Shown here: positions 36,407-46,948 of the stretch, in pieces
Position numbering within the stretch: position 1 is the stretch's first letter
Layout: every line of letters begins with the position of its first letter
Assembly (NCBI GenBank): GCA_020747065.1
Contig: JAGMVK010000014.1
Span: 620,001 to 684,000 of the forward strand
DNA length: 64,000 nt
Source of the DNA: Cadophora sp. MPI-SDFR-AT-0126
Taxonomy: Eukaryota > Ascomycota > Leotiomycetes > Helotiales > Ploettnerulaceae
Direction of reading: 5' to 3'
Notes under the pieces: model-generated
Seen by the model: the letters and a program-made list of their open reading frames with translations, nothing else
Database searches by the model: none
What the model was told of the DNA's origin: nothing
Position numbers and translations under genes: made by a program

Positions 36407-37388
36407 TCTGAGGGAAGGAGCCGTTATAGAGCGTTAAGGAGGTGGTAAGAGGTTGACCAGTTGGTTGGGCTGCATTGGATGTGGTCTTGGGACAGCATTA
36501 TTTCTGACGTTGGATCGCCATTGGGTGGATATTGGGTAATGGGTTCAGTGACCTGATTTGGTTCGACATGAAGTATCGAGATTATGCTCGATACAACTAC
36601 AACAATTAAAGGCGCAAGGGCTTGGTAGAACTGTAGGATGGTAGTGTTCAAGCATTCTTAGAGAAGGTTGGAATTGGCATGAACCTAGACGATAGATCAT
36701 CGTGAAAATCGATAGAAATGAAAGAAGTCTTCTCTTTACTTTGGTTCTACTATGATGAATGGTTTATTTAAATGATGAATGGTTTGTTTAAAGCCCTGCG
36801 GGTACAGGAACGGCCTGTCGGGACGGACGTCGGAACGGAAGCCCGGAAGCCAGAACCAGTGTGCTAAGGCTACTCTCAGAAATTGGATCAAACCCCACTG
36901 TTATTCTCGAGTCGCTAAAACGCTGAGGATGTCTTAGCGTAGACGGCAGAGAATCTCGTACGTGAATTAATAGAGAGGTACCTAGCAACAGACGTATCAC
37001 ATAGCGACAGTTCACACACTTTTCTTGATAGTAGTGGGAACTCAAGATCTATCATTTGGTCAAGGGTGCGGTAACTTCGTAAGCGAACAAAAGTCAATAA
37101 AGGCTCGGGTGTACAGCTGTGAGGGGGCACCAGGGGGCGGCGGGCAAGCTGGTTACGTAAAGTGGAGAAATCTTGAGCTTACGTTATAATGGATATCGTG
37201 ACTCTTTCGACGGCGATACAACTTATTGATCTATAAAAGTATGTAGCAGTCCTTGAAGTATCTGATTTGTTTCAGTGCAGTGCGTTCATTTCTCCGTTTA
37301 CTCATTTTCCAAGAGTCAACCAGCTCATTCATATGAGCGGGGGAGCCTGAACAAAAGGAAATTCGATCAATCGTCCCCTCCCACCAAA
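36407..37388. other. Intergenic, promoter of the M20 gene
   Basis: No gene seen. The M20 reading frame is open back to 37275, but only from a GTG, so this sequence is leader. It includes a short tandem duplication listed separately. Confidence 0.5.
36750..36791. repeat. Tandem duplication of a ~20-bp unit
   Basis: Two adjacent copies of atgatgaatggtttRtttaa differ at one base (A/G). No larger array or inverted repeat is visible around it. Confidence 0.7.
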
Positions 37389-38690
37389 ATGTCCCGACCC
37401 TCTGACACCATCAACCTCCTTCCCTACGAGGACCTATACAAGCACTTGCACGCACACCCAGAACTCTCCAACTGCGAGAAAGCCACCTCGGAAACATGCG
37501 CGTCGCGCCTCGCCTCCCTCAGCCCCGACTTCAAGATCCACACGCACATCGGCGGCTACGGCCTCGTTGGCATCCTGGCCAATGGCCCTGGCAAGACGAT
37601 CATGCTGCGAGCTGACATGGACGCTCTTCCTATTCTTGAGAGCACGGGTTTGGAGTATGCTAGCGCGGTTCGAGCACTGGGGGCGGATGGCGTGGAGACG
37701 AGCGTGATGCATGCGTGTGGCCATGATATGCACATGACATGCTTACTTGCCGCTGCGGAGGTGTTGGTCAAGACGAGGGAACGCTGGAGCGGGACGCTGC
37801 TGGTGCTGTTCCAGCCTGCTGAGGAGAGGGGGAGCGGGGCGAGGGCGATGGTGCAGGGTGGCTTGTATGAGCCGTCGCGCTTTGGCGTCCCGGTCCCGGA
37901 TTTCATCCTGGGTCAGCATGTCATGGCGATGCGTGCTGGGAGTGTCGGTCTACGAAGCGGCACGATCATGGCTGGGGCGGATAGTTTGAAGATTACTTTG
38001 TATGGCAAGGGAGGGCATGGGAGTCAGCCGCATAGGACGGTCGATCCGGCGGTGCTGGCGGCGCATGTGGTGGTTAGGCTGCAGAGCGTGGTCAGTCGCG
38101 AGGTGGGGTATAATGATGTTGCGGTCCTCACGGTAGGGAGTGTGTCTGTGGGGAAGAGCGAGAATGTCATTGCCGATGAGGCGGTTCTGGGTGTGGATTT
38201 CAGGAGTACCGGGGAAGGGGTGAGAGGACAGCTTATGGAGGCTGTAGAGCGGGTTGTGAGGGCTGAGTGTAGGGCTAGTGGGTGTACTAGGGAACCAAAG
38301 ATCGAAAGGACGAGGGAGTTGCCTACGACTGTGAATCATGAGGCGATGACATGCCGTCTTGGGAGGAGGTTCAAGGAGTTCTTTGGCGAGGAGAATTTTG
38401 ATGGCGAAATTCCGGTCACGACTATTGCGGAGGACTTTTCGGTTTTGGCGAGAGTGAAGGGGCAGGATGGGAGGGAAAGGGAGGTGCCGTATGTGTTTTG
38501 GCATTGGGGCGGGGTGGAGGAGGAGTTGTGGGATAGAATGGTGGGGGAGGGGAAGGTGGGTGAGATTCCGATGAATCATTCGAGTGGATTTAGGCCAGTG
38601 ATTCAGCCGACTTTGAGGACGGGGGTGGATGCGCTTGTTGTTGGGGCGTTAGAGTTTTGGGGGGAGTGTAGGGAGGGTGCGAAGTTATGA
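37389..38690 (+). CDS. M20-family metal-dependent amidohydrolase
   Basis: A single exon codes 433 residues from ATG 37389 (MSRPSDTINLL). Motifs follow in order: LHAHPELSNCEKATSE, TIMLRADMDALPILES, SVMHACGHDMHMTCLLAAAE and LLVLFQPAEERGSGARAMVQ. Then come GSVGLRSGTIMAGADSLKIT, KGGHGSQPHRTVDPAVLAAH in the dimerisation lid, and ETTIAEDF-like VTTIAEDFSVLAR. The Cys/His of HACGHDMH and the Glu-Glu of PAEE are the expected di-metal ligands. This is the N-acyl-amino-acid amidohydrolase group (hippurate and IAA-amino-acid hydrolases), which cleaves acyl or aryl amide bonds; the substrate is unknown. There is no signal peptide, so it is probably cytosolic. The gene is GC-richer than its neighbours, with strongly G-ending codons in its second half. 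Confidence 0.93.
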   Translation: MSRPSDTINLLPYEDLYKHLHAHPELSNCEKATSETCASRLASLSPDFKIHTHIGGYGLVGILANGPGKTIMLRADMDALPILESTGLEYASAVRALGADGVETSVMHACGHDMHMTCLLAAAEVLVKTRERWSGTLLVLFQPAEERGSGARAMVQGGLYEPSRFGVPVPDFILGQHVMAMRAGSVGLRSGTIMAGADSLKITLYGKGGHGSQPHRTVDPAVLAAHVVVRLQSVVSREVGYNDVAVLTVGSVSVGKSENVIADEAVLGVDFRSTGEGVRGQLMEAVERVVRAECRASGCTREPKIERTRELPTTVNHEAMTCRLGRRFKEFFGEENFDGEIPVTTIAEDFSVLARVKGQDGREREVPYVFWHWGGVEEELWDRMVGEGKVGEIPMNHSSGFRPVIQPTLRTGVDALVVGALEFWGECREGAKL

Positions 38691-38788
38691 GGAACGATGA
38701 GACTGAATCATGCAATGAAATTCAATGAAGGGGAATGAACTTCATTCTTCCTAACTTTCGAAGAAACTGACGTTACGGCATTGCCGTT

Positions 38789-39232
38789 CTAGTGATTTGG
38801 GTGAACGATAAGAGGCACGACAGAGCTGCCATCACAATATGAATCGAGCGCCGCCTCAATTGCCACAAGATCAAGTCCATCCACGGTACGATATTTTGGT
38901 ATCCAGAGCTGTTTCTGCTCGTCCCACTTCGGGAGGATCTTCCAAAACCCCGTCGACAATGGCTCCAGGAACTCGATGATCCCTGTGATGAATTGCACCC
39001 TGGCTGGGACACCTTTCTCCTTGGCCTGCTCAGCGCACTTCTCAGCGACTATTTTCGCCGAACGGCAGATCACTATTTAAATCAATACTCCACAAGATAA
39101 CAAGAAATGTTTCAAGGTGTAGCTAACTGTGGGGAGCTAGATGTAAAGGCTGTAGATACAAATACGAGCTCTTTGACTCCTACGGCGCGGGCCAGCGACA
39201 TCTCGCAACTCACGATTTTGTTGAAACCATAT
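38789..39232 (-). pseudogene. Remnant of a short-chain/thioester-reductase-like gene
   Basis: Two coding-like pieces lie on the minus strand. The upstream one (about 39150-39232) reads ARAVGVKELVFVSTAFTSSS, typical of the NAD-binding epimerase/'male sterility' reductase fold just before the active site. A possible intron (GTTAGC...AAATAG) leads to a piece at 38789-39072 containing AEKCAEQAKEKGVPARVQFI and ending VVPLIVHPNH. These resemble the end of carboxyl/thioester-reductase domains, where a YxxSK-type helix and a VYHLVNP-type strand occur. The canonical Tyr-x3-Lys is not visible, and the Rossmann GxxGxxG start is absent. A 3' relic of a reductase or NRPS-like enzyme is likely, but the family assignment is tentative. 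Confidence 0.4.
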
Positions 39233-39264
39233 GACAGCACAGTTACTCTGACACGAAATCCACC

Positions 39265-40351
39265 ATGCCTACAAATTACCCTGCCTACCTTGTGGAAGCT
39301 AAGAGTTTTCCACTGGAGATTAGAGAAGCACCATATCCCTCGCCCGAGCCCAACACCGTTGTCATCAGAAGTCATGCTGTCGCCATCAACCCCGTGGACT
39401 GGAAGTTGCAGACCTATGCCTTTTCCCCTTAACTACAAGTTCATCCTTGGTTCAGATGCTGCGGGTGAGGTCGTTGAAGCTGGCAGTGGTGTTACCAATG
39501 TGGCCAAGGGTCAGCGCGTCATCGGATTCGTTCAAACTTGGAGTTGTGCAATGATGTTGGGATCGTACTGATTGCAGCCACAGATATTGCACAGGGGCCG
39601 GCACTGGAGACTCGAGGTACTCTGCTTTCCAAGAATACACAATCATTCCGGCAAACGCTCTGGCTCTTCTCCCAGCTTCAATTTCATTCGAGCAAGGAGC
39701 CGTCCTTCCTCTGGCAGTCTGCACAGTCGCTGCTGGCCTCTACTAGGAAGACCACCTTAACATTCCACTCCCATCCGAGTCAGCCAAACAATCTGGGGAC
39801 ACAATATTGATATGGGGCGGTAGCTCCAGCGTTGGCACCGCCAGCATTCAGCTAGCTAAAGCCTCAGGGTTCGAAGTGATCAGCACCGCCAGCGCCCACA
39901 ACCACCAGCTAGTCAAGAGCCTCGGAGCGTCTGAGATCTTTGATCATGGTGGCAAGAGTGTAGTTGACGATATCGTTATTGCTCTCAGAGGTAAGCGGGT
40001 CGTGGGTGCTTTTGACTGCATCTCTGATGTAGGGACGCAAAAGGCGTGCGCCGATATTCTCCTCAAAACCAAGGCGGCGAACAAGTCCTTTCACTTGTCC
40101 TTCCAGCTGTCGGCTGCTTGCCGAAGGGAGTTACTGTGAACAGTGTATTCTCCACTACCATCCTTGGAAATGGGATTGCTACAGCGGTGTGGCAAGGATT
40201 TATTCCAAAGGCACTCGAAAGCGGCCGATTCAAGCCGGCTCCGCAAGCGTTAGTCGTAGGAACTGGGTTGGGGTTCATTCAAGAAGCTTTAGAGAAGAAT
40301 AAGGCCGACTTGAGTGCGGCTAAGGTGGTCGTCAAGTTGGTACCGTTGTAG
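39265..40351 (+). pseudogene. MDR enoyl-reductase/zinc-type alcohol dehydrogenase pseudogene
   Basis: From ATG 39265 the sequence reads as a medium-chain reductase: HAVAINPVDWKL, ILGSDAAGEVVEAGSGV, AFQEYTIIPANALALLPASI, GAVLPLAVCTVAAGLY, the nucleotide loop IWGGSSSVGTASIQLAKASG, and a C-terminal half ending VVVKLVPL. The frame is broken at the TTTT/CCCC run near 39420, by an in-frame TAG at about 39747 after VAAGLY, and near 40062-40070 in the AAAACC run before GGEQVLSLVLPAVG. A GT-AG intron before ~39595 is plausible, as in relatives. The fold is the ToxD/trans-enoyl-reductase type that works with polyketide synthases in fungi. Three independent lesions argue for a dead gene. Confidence 0.75.
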
Positions 40352-40860
40352 GAAATGACTGTCAATGTCCAGGAGCCCTTGGGCGGGAGGTGGCGTTTCT
40401 GGGCAGCCCGGAAATGCGTCAAAAGTCAACAGAAACAATAGAACATTTAGACACCAAATTTTCATACAAGATTCCAAATACATTGTTTGTTTACTAGCTC
40501 GATCCTCCGATACGCTGGAATTGCCTAAGTGTAACCGGCCTTGGAGCGTAGAACATCGTAATTTCGTCAAATTCTCAACTGCCACAAGCCGTTTCAAGAT
40601 CAACAAGTTTAAAAGTTAGAATTGTACTTGCGTTTACCTATAGTTTAATTTGATACATGTGTGAAGTAACCTCCCTTCGACCAGGCCCAGAGAGGAATAT
40701 CCACTGTATGAGTGAATTGAAGAAGCCTTCATAGCTCTGAAACCGATCGGCTTCAATTGTCTCTATGAGAAGCGGTAACAGTGGGAACTCATTGAACATA
40801 CGTCAATTCATGGGGTCTATCTAGCTCCAGGGTAAATCCGTTTCTTTAAAACCGCTAATT
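40352..40860. other. Unique-looking spacer before the repeat island
   Basis: Base composition is still ordinary and no gene is seen. AT content climbs sharply after about 40,860. Confidence 0.4.
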
Positions 40861-41511
40861 ACATGATAATCGCTTCATCTACGACCGCTCTTCTCAGGCA
40901 TAGTTTTGAGAGACATTTTCATTCATTTGTATATTACGCCTCGACTACGCGCTGCTTAATAATCTATCCACATAAGTATGAAGTGTAAATGTAGAGATAC
41001 TTTAAGTTTATCTCTTATAATGAAGGCTAATTTCGCAATCTTCTCTAATAGAAAGCGCTTTCTTATTCTTAGTCTCTAGAACTTCGCGATATTACATCTT
41101 TTTATCGCTTAGTGTTTGTATAGCGTTCGTGATATTGTTGATACTTATAAAACTTGTGAACTATTAGGAAGACTTTGTTTTGCTTAGTAAAAGCTAATTG
41201 TAATATACGGTCGAGGTAGTATTACTCAAGAGTGCGAAGATTAGTAAGTTAGTAGATAGGGGCGCTATCACTGATCAAGATTAGTAATTGTTGTAAGTTA
41301 TTAAGTATAGTATAATAATACTTTATTTGAGTTAAGTATAAGGCTTTTATCTACTATAGGAAATACTACTTAGTTATATAAAATACTTGTACTTACTAAA
41401 GAATCCTTAACTTATAGAATCTATAAATATAAAATCTAACTCTAACTTAAGAACTCTTATTAAATAAGACTATATGACTCTATTACATAACTAATTATTC
41501 TCTTAATACTA

Positions 41512-41980
41512 TGTTACGGACGCTCCTGGGCGGCCCTGAGCCTCTAGGAGGAAATATCCTCGGAGCAGGCGTACGCCTAGGAGCCCAGCGGCTCCTGGGA
41601 GTAGAGCTCCCAGGGGCTAATAAGAGTCTAGGAAGCACGTATCACATAATATTTCATTATAATAGTATTATATAGTACAGCGAATAGGCCGCAGGTTTCT
41701 GCGGCTAGGTCACGTGACAAATAGACCCTTTTAGAGCTTTAGGATCCAGGGCTCTAGGAGCCTTAGGGCGCGAGGATTCGAGAGGGTTCTATAAGGATAA
41801 AGGTTCTATAAGAGACTAGTATATCTGCTATTAGATAGGAGCTTTGTACTTAATTTAAATAGTATTCTTGACTATACTAGTAACTGTCTTAATCGTCTAC
41901 GTGATACACCTACTTCTTAATTATCAGAGATTAACCCTAGAGCCTCTGTATTTACAACGAGTAAATACCGGACCGTTACA
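41512..41980. mobile_element. Solo LTR of a Ty3/gypsy element with TACTA duplication
   Basis: A 469-bp unit starts TGTTACGGAC and ends GGACCGTTACA. It is flanked by a perfect 5-bp direct repeat TACTA (41507-41511 and 41981-41985). It aligns along its whole length with 52570-53037, which heads a gypsy element; this copy keeps far more G+C. With no internal region, it is the product of LTR-LTR recombination. Confidence 0.9.
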
Positions 41981-42066
41981 TACTATAAGAAGTCTCTTGT
42001 CTTAGCTTCTTTATCTAGTAAGCTGTCGAGCCTTAGAGCCAAGACATGTGTAGTTCGATCGTAATC

Positions 42067-42286
42067 TGTAACGTTGAAGTGACGGAAGTGCTGGAAATAG
42101 GGGTACTCAGGTTTAGCCGGAATATTACCGGACGGAAGCCGGACCAGATTCGTGTATATAGGACCGCTCCCCCTGTGAGGGCTCCTTACCTTCTTGTTTC
42201 CTTTGTACCAGACCTATAATATTACTATTTGCCTACCCTCTTGCTCCTATACTTAATACTGCACTTAGTAATATTGCGTCGTTACA
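42067..42286. mobile_element. Second solo LTR, different family, TAATC duplication
   Basis: A 220-bp unit starts TGTAACG and ends CGTTACA, a perfect 7-bp terminal inverted repeat. It is flanked by TAATC on both sides (42062-42066 and 42287-42291). It contains a TATATAGG promoter-like box near its middle. It does not match the other LTRs in the window. Size and ends suit a copia- or gypsy-type LTR left by recombination. Confidence 0.85.
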
Positions 42287-42983
42287 TAATCGTAACACTA
42301 ATATCTCTTAGTACTATAGTATTACTTTATATTCTAAGTTAGCTAAGAAAAAGTGCTATATAGAGAATTCTTAATTCTCTTATATTAATTATAAGGGGGA
42401 AGATTAAGATACTTAGAGCTAAGAGAAAAAAGAATAGTCTCTGTGACGCCTTGCTCTAGAAAGACAGCGATCACGTGTAACTACTGCCTCACATATCGAC
42501 GGAGAGATATATGACAATAACAAGAGTCTCTTAGAATCTACAACTACGTAGTAAAGAAGGTATAGAGGGGGAGAGGTAATATACAGGGAGATTCGCTTCA
42601 TCTCGCTTAGGCTCGCTTAGGCGGGTATGCGAAAATTGCCCTGAAATCCAGTATCCACCCCAAGGCTCTGCCATGAGGCTCTGCCGTCACAGTCTCTAGT
42701 TTAATTAAGTAGATATTATAATAATAAAGTAATTGATTTTCTTACTAATAAAGATCTCTTTTTAATTCTTAGTTAAATAGAATTCTTTAGTATTATGAGT
42801 AAAAGTCTCTTTCTCTTTTAAGTTTATACTTAAGAAAACAACGACTTCGTAGTCTATCTTTACTATAAACTAAATAATAAGATAATCTAATTCACTAACA
42901 CTAATAATATCAATACAATTAATAAACTTAATATTAAATTAAGTTAAGATAGTATATATCGTAGCGCTATCGTATATTAATAG

Positions 42984-43183
42984 TTGTCGTGCAGTGGTGC
43001 GAGCAGGCTGGGTTAAAGAGACGAGATCTCCTGATCAGGGCAAAAGTGTGGTATGAAAAGATATATTCAAAAGAGCGTTACCTCCTTAAGGGAGGGCCTG
43101 AGAGCATGTTATATATACATGGTATGCTTGCTAAGCATACACTAGACCAGATGCAACTTCTGACAGAGCGCGTTCGACAATAG
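42984..43183 (+). other. Un-mutated 200-bp island with 64-codon frame
   Basis: Inside AT-rich DNA a balanced-composition stretch carries an open frame, 42989-43183, containing KVWYEKIYSKERYLLKGG and HGMLAKHTLDQMQLL. The island is bounded by ttgtcg and cgacaa, with TAG on both outer sides, so it could be a miniature element or a gene scrap. I do not recognise the peptide. Confidence 0.35.
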
Positions 43184-43892
43184 TGTAATAAAGTTTCTAA
43201 GTATTAAGAATAAAACTTTTAAGAAAGCATTAGTACACTAAATACTATATCTTACAAAGAATTCTTAATTAAAGTTGATATTGCTATACTAGCCACGAGT
43301 TTAATAACGTAAGTTATAACTAGAGAGATATTATTTATCTTACTTATAACTATAGTACATATATTTTTAACTAACATTATCCCCTTTAGTAAAATCAATT
43401 ACAATAGTTTTAAGTTTTTAAAAGATTTCAATTAATATTAATAATAAAGATGAATTAGATTTAAGAAGAAAATATATCAACTATACTAGGTCTCTTATAA
43501 TTAAGAGCTATCCTAGGGATTCGGTAATACTAGTCGATATCGTAGAGACTAGAATAGATGACTTTAACTAGAATCTCATTTAGTAAGATTTCTTAGGTAT
43601 TTTTAGCTTTAATAATCTTATTCTTAGGAATATCTTTAAAAATAGTGTATATGATTATATAGTAAAAAAAGCTAATAAGATTTATATAATTGACAGTAAC
43701 TAGCTTAAAGTCAAAGACTAAGGTAAAGGCGTTAAAAGATATATTTAAAACGATCTAACTAGATTTATTTTAAGACTAAGAAAATTTCACAGCAGGAAAG
43801 CAAGGGAAGATCGCTATTTAAAGGCAAACCCATGTGCACCTTAGTATAAAATAATAGCGAGTAAATTCCAAACGATCTCATTTTCCGATCAA

Positions 43893-44124
43893 GATGTCTA
43901 AACAGTGGCGCGGAACCCGAACGATATCCGCAAACTTCTCATTGGAGACCCCAGACGCCCTACAAGCAGGAGATAAGTTCAAAGTTTACGAGCTAGACCA
44001 GACTATGGAAGGAAAGTTCAAGTCAGACCCAAGGTGAACAATGATTTGCAGCATTTGTGGCGGTGCTGTGCGTACCATGCGTCTATCTCTGCCTGCCTTC
44101 ATCTGTCTCAGTCTGCACAGACTA
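43893..44124 (+). pseudogene. 5' gene remnant ending at a transposon boundary
   Basis: From ATG 43893 a frame reads QWRGTRTISANFSLETPDAL, then ELDQTMEGKFKSDPR before TGA at 44034. Coding-like sequence resumes in the same frame with NNDLQHLWRCCAYHASISA and stops at the transposon end at 44125. TATA-like bases (tataaaata) lie about 45 nt upstream. The TGA could be TGG changed by a G-to-A mutation, or AAG|GTGAAC could be a splice site. The family is unknown. Confidence 0.4.
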
Positions 44125-44208
44125 CTAGTCGGTCCACCTTCTGTAGCTCGGGGCTCGCTTATAGTCAGGGAAAGCAAATATCACAGGAAAGTAAAAGTAT
44201 CACAACTC
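44125..44208. repeat. Left terminal inverted repeat of the Fot1/pogo element
   Basis: This 84-bp arm differs from the right arm at six positions. All six differences are transitions with the AT-richer base in this arm, as RIP would leave. Confidence 0.85.
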
Positions 44209-44819
44209 AGATACGCGAAGCGCGTTTTCCTACTAAAAACACTACTTTTTAAATCGCGATTATGATCCACTATCGACTAATTTTTATTTCGATTTACGAT
44301 TATTTAAATACCCTTACCTGGAAATTACTTTAGTAAGTACACCACGAAGTTAGACTATAATATAGCCTTCGCAGAGGCTCGGAAATAAGCTCTTAAGTAC
44401 TCAACGGAATCGTTGAAGATTACAGCACGAATATATAGTATTTCTAAGTCTACTTTACGTTAATCTATCTGTAGGGTAAGGAGGAAGAAGGCTTAGGGAG
44501 GTATAAGGACCGCAGATTCACTAAGAAGTAATAGCTATAATAAGATATTATCGCTAGTATAAGAGACAGCGATTATTCAATATTACCACGAGTAATAGGA
44601 GTTAAGTCTTAGAGCTACGCATACAATAGTTAAATCAGTAATTACTTATCTTTTAGTAGTAAGAGCCTCTCCTTACTTCCGTGAACCTTTACTAATATTA
44701 TATAGTCTCAGAATCTTTCAAAATCAGCTCCCTTCAATCAGTAGTATATAACTTAGTTAAATAAGAACGTATAACTCCACACGCTGAAAACGAAGCCTAT
44801 AGAAGTTATACGTCTAGAA

Positions 44820-46380
44820 TCGTATACTAAAGAAGAGATTAAAGCTTAGTTCAAGGCTCTAGGGAAAGAGATGCGGAGGCTATATATTAATTCAGGAAAG
44901 AAGGTCTTAAATATGGACGAATCAGGTATACGAGTTAGTTACTCCTTCGCAGAGAAGGTCGTTATACTTATAGCTATTACGGAGCTATATACTACAACTC
45001 AGGGAAGCTGTAAAACTGTTACAGTCACGGAAACTATACGTAGAGATAGCTAGAAACCTTTACCACCTTTTATAATCTGCCTTAGAGAATATATTATATA
45101 AAATTAAGTATCTCTAAACCTCATAAGTAAAGAGATAATCGTCTATTCTTTAAGTAGCTATATTAATAACAACGTAATCATGAAATATAGCTATCACTTA
45201 ATTAAGTACTCATATACTAGTCTAAATAAGCCGTAGAAGCTCTTACTCTTAGATAGCCACGAATCTCACTTCTTTTTACCCTTTTAACTGCTCTTAAAAG
45301 AGAATCATATTCTTCCTTAGTACTTTCTAAGCTACTTAACGCATACTCTCTAACTTCTAGATATTAGTATATTTAGACCATAGAAACACTACCACTCTCT
45401 TACTATTAATTCGGCGTTACGTAGCTTAAATCTTAAATATATAATCACGTCTTTCTTTAGAGACTTATCCCGGATCAGAGAAGAAACGCTAGTTTCCTAT
45501 ACTATTTACAACGCTTTTAAAGAGTTCGGAATCTAGTCGTTAAGCTATAAAACTAGCCTCACGAGAGTACAGTCTTTTAGTAAAGGAAACCTTTCTACAG
45601 AGCCTAAGCTTCCTTTAAACACTACCTTTGAAAAGGTTTAGAAAACGAAAGCAGTAATTAAGTCGTTTATTAGTAAAGATCTAACGATATTCTTTAATAA
45701 TACTATAGAGGTCTTTAAAGAGGTAATAAAGGAGATAGTAGTATAACTCCAGAAGGCTTATTTAACGATTATAGAGCACACTCTTTTACAATAAAAGCTA
45801 CAGGAAAGTACTAGATAGAAGAAGACTTCTCGGCGCACAATTAAGAGTAATAGTAGAAGTTCTATACCTACAGTTACTGAGTTACAAGTACAGATCTTTA
45901 TAAAAGTAGAAGCTAAACGAATAGAAGAGCTTAAGAGAGCTACAAAACTACTTTCCCAAGCTATTAGAAAACACAAGGAGTCTCTAAGAGTAGCGGGAGT
46001 TGTAGTTAAGAAGATTAATAAGGTAAGAAAGCAAAGGATACAGGAATTAGTTCATATAAGAGAGGTTATTTTACCTAATTCTGAGCTTTTAATACGAGAG
46101 AGAGAACTAGATAAAAAGCCCAACGCTATAGAGGCTATACTTCTAACTGAAGAAGGTCACCCAGGCTTATTAGCGTCTAAATTACAATATTAAGTAGAGC
46201 TTAATAACAACGAAGAAGTAGAGATATATACGCAATTAAGTGGAGAGAAAGCTTATACTTAATACGCTAAGTACATCGATTCTTCGCTAATAAGCTCAGA
46301 ATACGCCGAAAGCTCTGGAGAAGAGGATAAGGAGGACTTATTTATTACAAGAACCGACTATATAAAATTAAGGATTTAAT
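44820..46380 (+). pseudogene. pogo/Fot1 transposase relic
   Basis: The open stretch at 44871-45053 holds the first catalytic Asp (NMDES). About 210 nt later, around 45240-45290, comes the second (LLDSHESH). Further on there are charged, coiled-coil-like sequences and a final acidic Ser/Glu-rich tail near 46300-46350. Numerous TAA/TAG codons interrupt it, most of them at places where CAA, CAG or TGG would be expected. Confidence 0.75.
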
Positions 46381-46464
46381 ATAGAGTTTTACATTTAAAT
46401 AATTATTACCGGCGACTTAGTTTTAGTAGGGTTTACACTAAAAATAAATCGCCGATGTTAACCC

Positions 46465-46548
46465 GAGCTGTGACACTTTTGCTTTCCTGTGACATTTGCT
46501 TTCCCCGACTATAAGCGAGCCCCGAGCCACAGAAGGTGGACCGACTAG
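46465..46548. repeat. Right terminal inverted repeat of the Fot1/pogo element
   Basis: This is the inverse of 44125-44208 with six mismatches. This arm keeps the G/C states. Confidence 0.85.
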
Positions 46549-46948
46549 TACTTCGTACCCTCCCTATCCTGCAGTAACAGGGTCCGGTATCGAAGATGTT
46601 CCGCAGACCGGCCAATCGGACAGACTTAACCGCCCTCTAGTCTCGATTCTTGACTATTGCCACTGAGCACAATGTTCACTAATCAACTCAATGCGAGCTG
46701 CCACGTTCTGGGGACTGCATACTTAAGCCATTATTTTCTCTGGGTACTTGAAACGTGGCAAAGCTAGCCAGAAGTGGACTCTCTCCGTCAACTTGCGCGA
46801 CCTACGGTGTGACCGCCCCTCAAGCCAACTCCTCTAGTTGCATACTCGATTAGAACAACCACAGACAGCCAGTCATTGACAACATCTGTTCTCAGTTTTC
46901 TCCAAAGACTTTTGGAACGGGTTCTACGTAATCTCCTATTCAGCGAAT

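Larger units (their letters stand above)
40860..43800. repeat. AT-rich, RIP-like repeat island
   Basis: This block is dominated by TA-rich sequence (ttaataatct, tatagtat and similar) with few CpG, and stop codons crowd all frames. Less mutated islands are embedded in it: solo LTRs at 41512-41980 and 42067-42286, and a short open piece near 42984-43183. No transposase or reverse transcriptase could be read in the remainder, so the parent elements are unidentified. Confidence 0.7.
44125..46548. mobile_element. Decayed Fot1/pogo-type (Tc1/mariner) DNA transposon
   Basis: The element is 2,424 bp and bounded by 84-bp terminal inverted repeats beginning CTAGTCGGTCCACCTTCTGT, with TA duplicated on both sides (44123-44124 and 46549-46550). 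These are the ends expected of Tc1/mariner superfamily elements. The interior is AT-enriched with many stops but still shows a transposase: NMDESGIRVS, ITELYTTTQG, KTVTVTETIR, then LLDSHESHFF. These correspond to the first and second acidic residues of the DDE/DDD catalytic core of pogo/Fot1 transposases. The element is dead. Confidence 0.85.

Noticed and set aside
37950..38579. 209-codon minus-strand frame
   Set aside because: Antisense shadow of the GC-rich M20 gene; the His/Pro-rich translation has no domain.
45758..45976. Possible separate gene inside the pogo relic
   Set aside because: The minus-strand frame is a shadow of the charged coiled-coil part of the plus-strand transposase.
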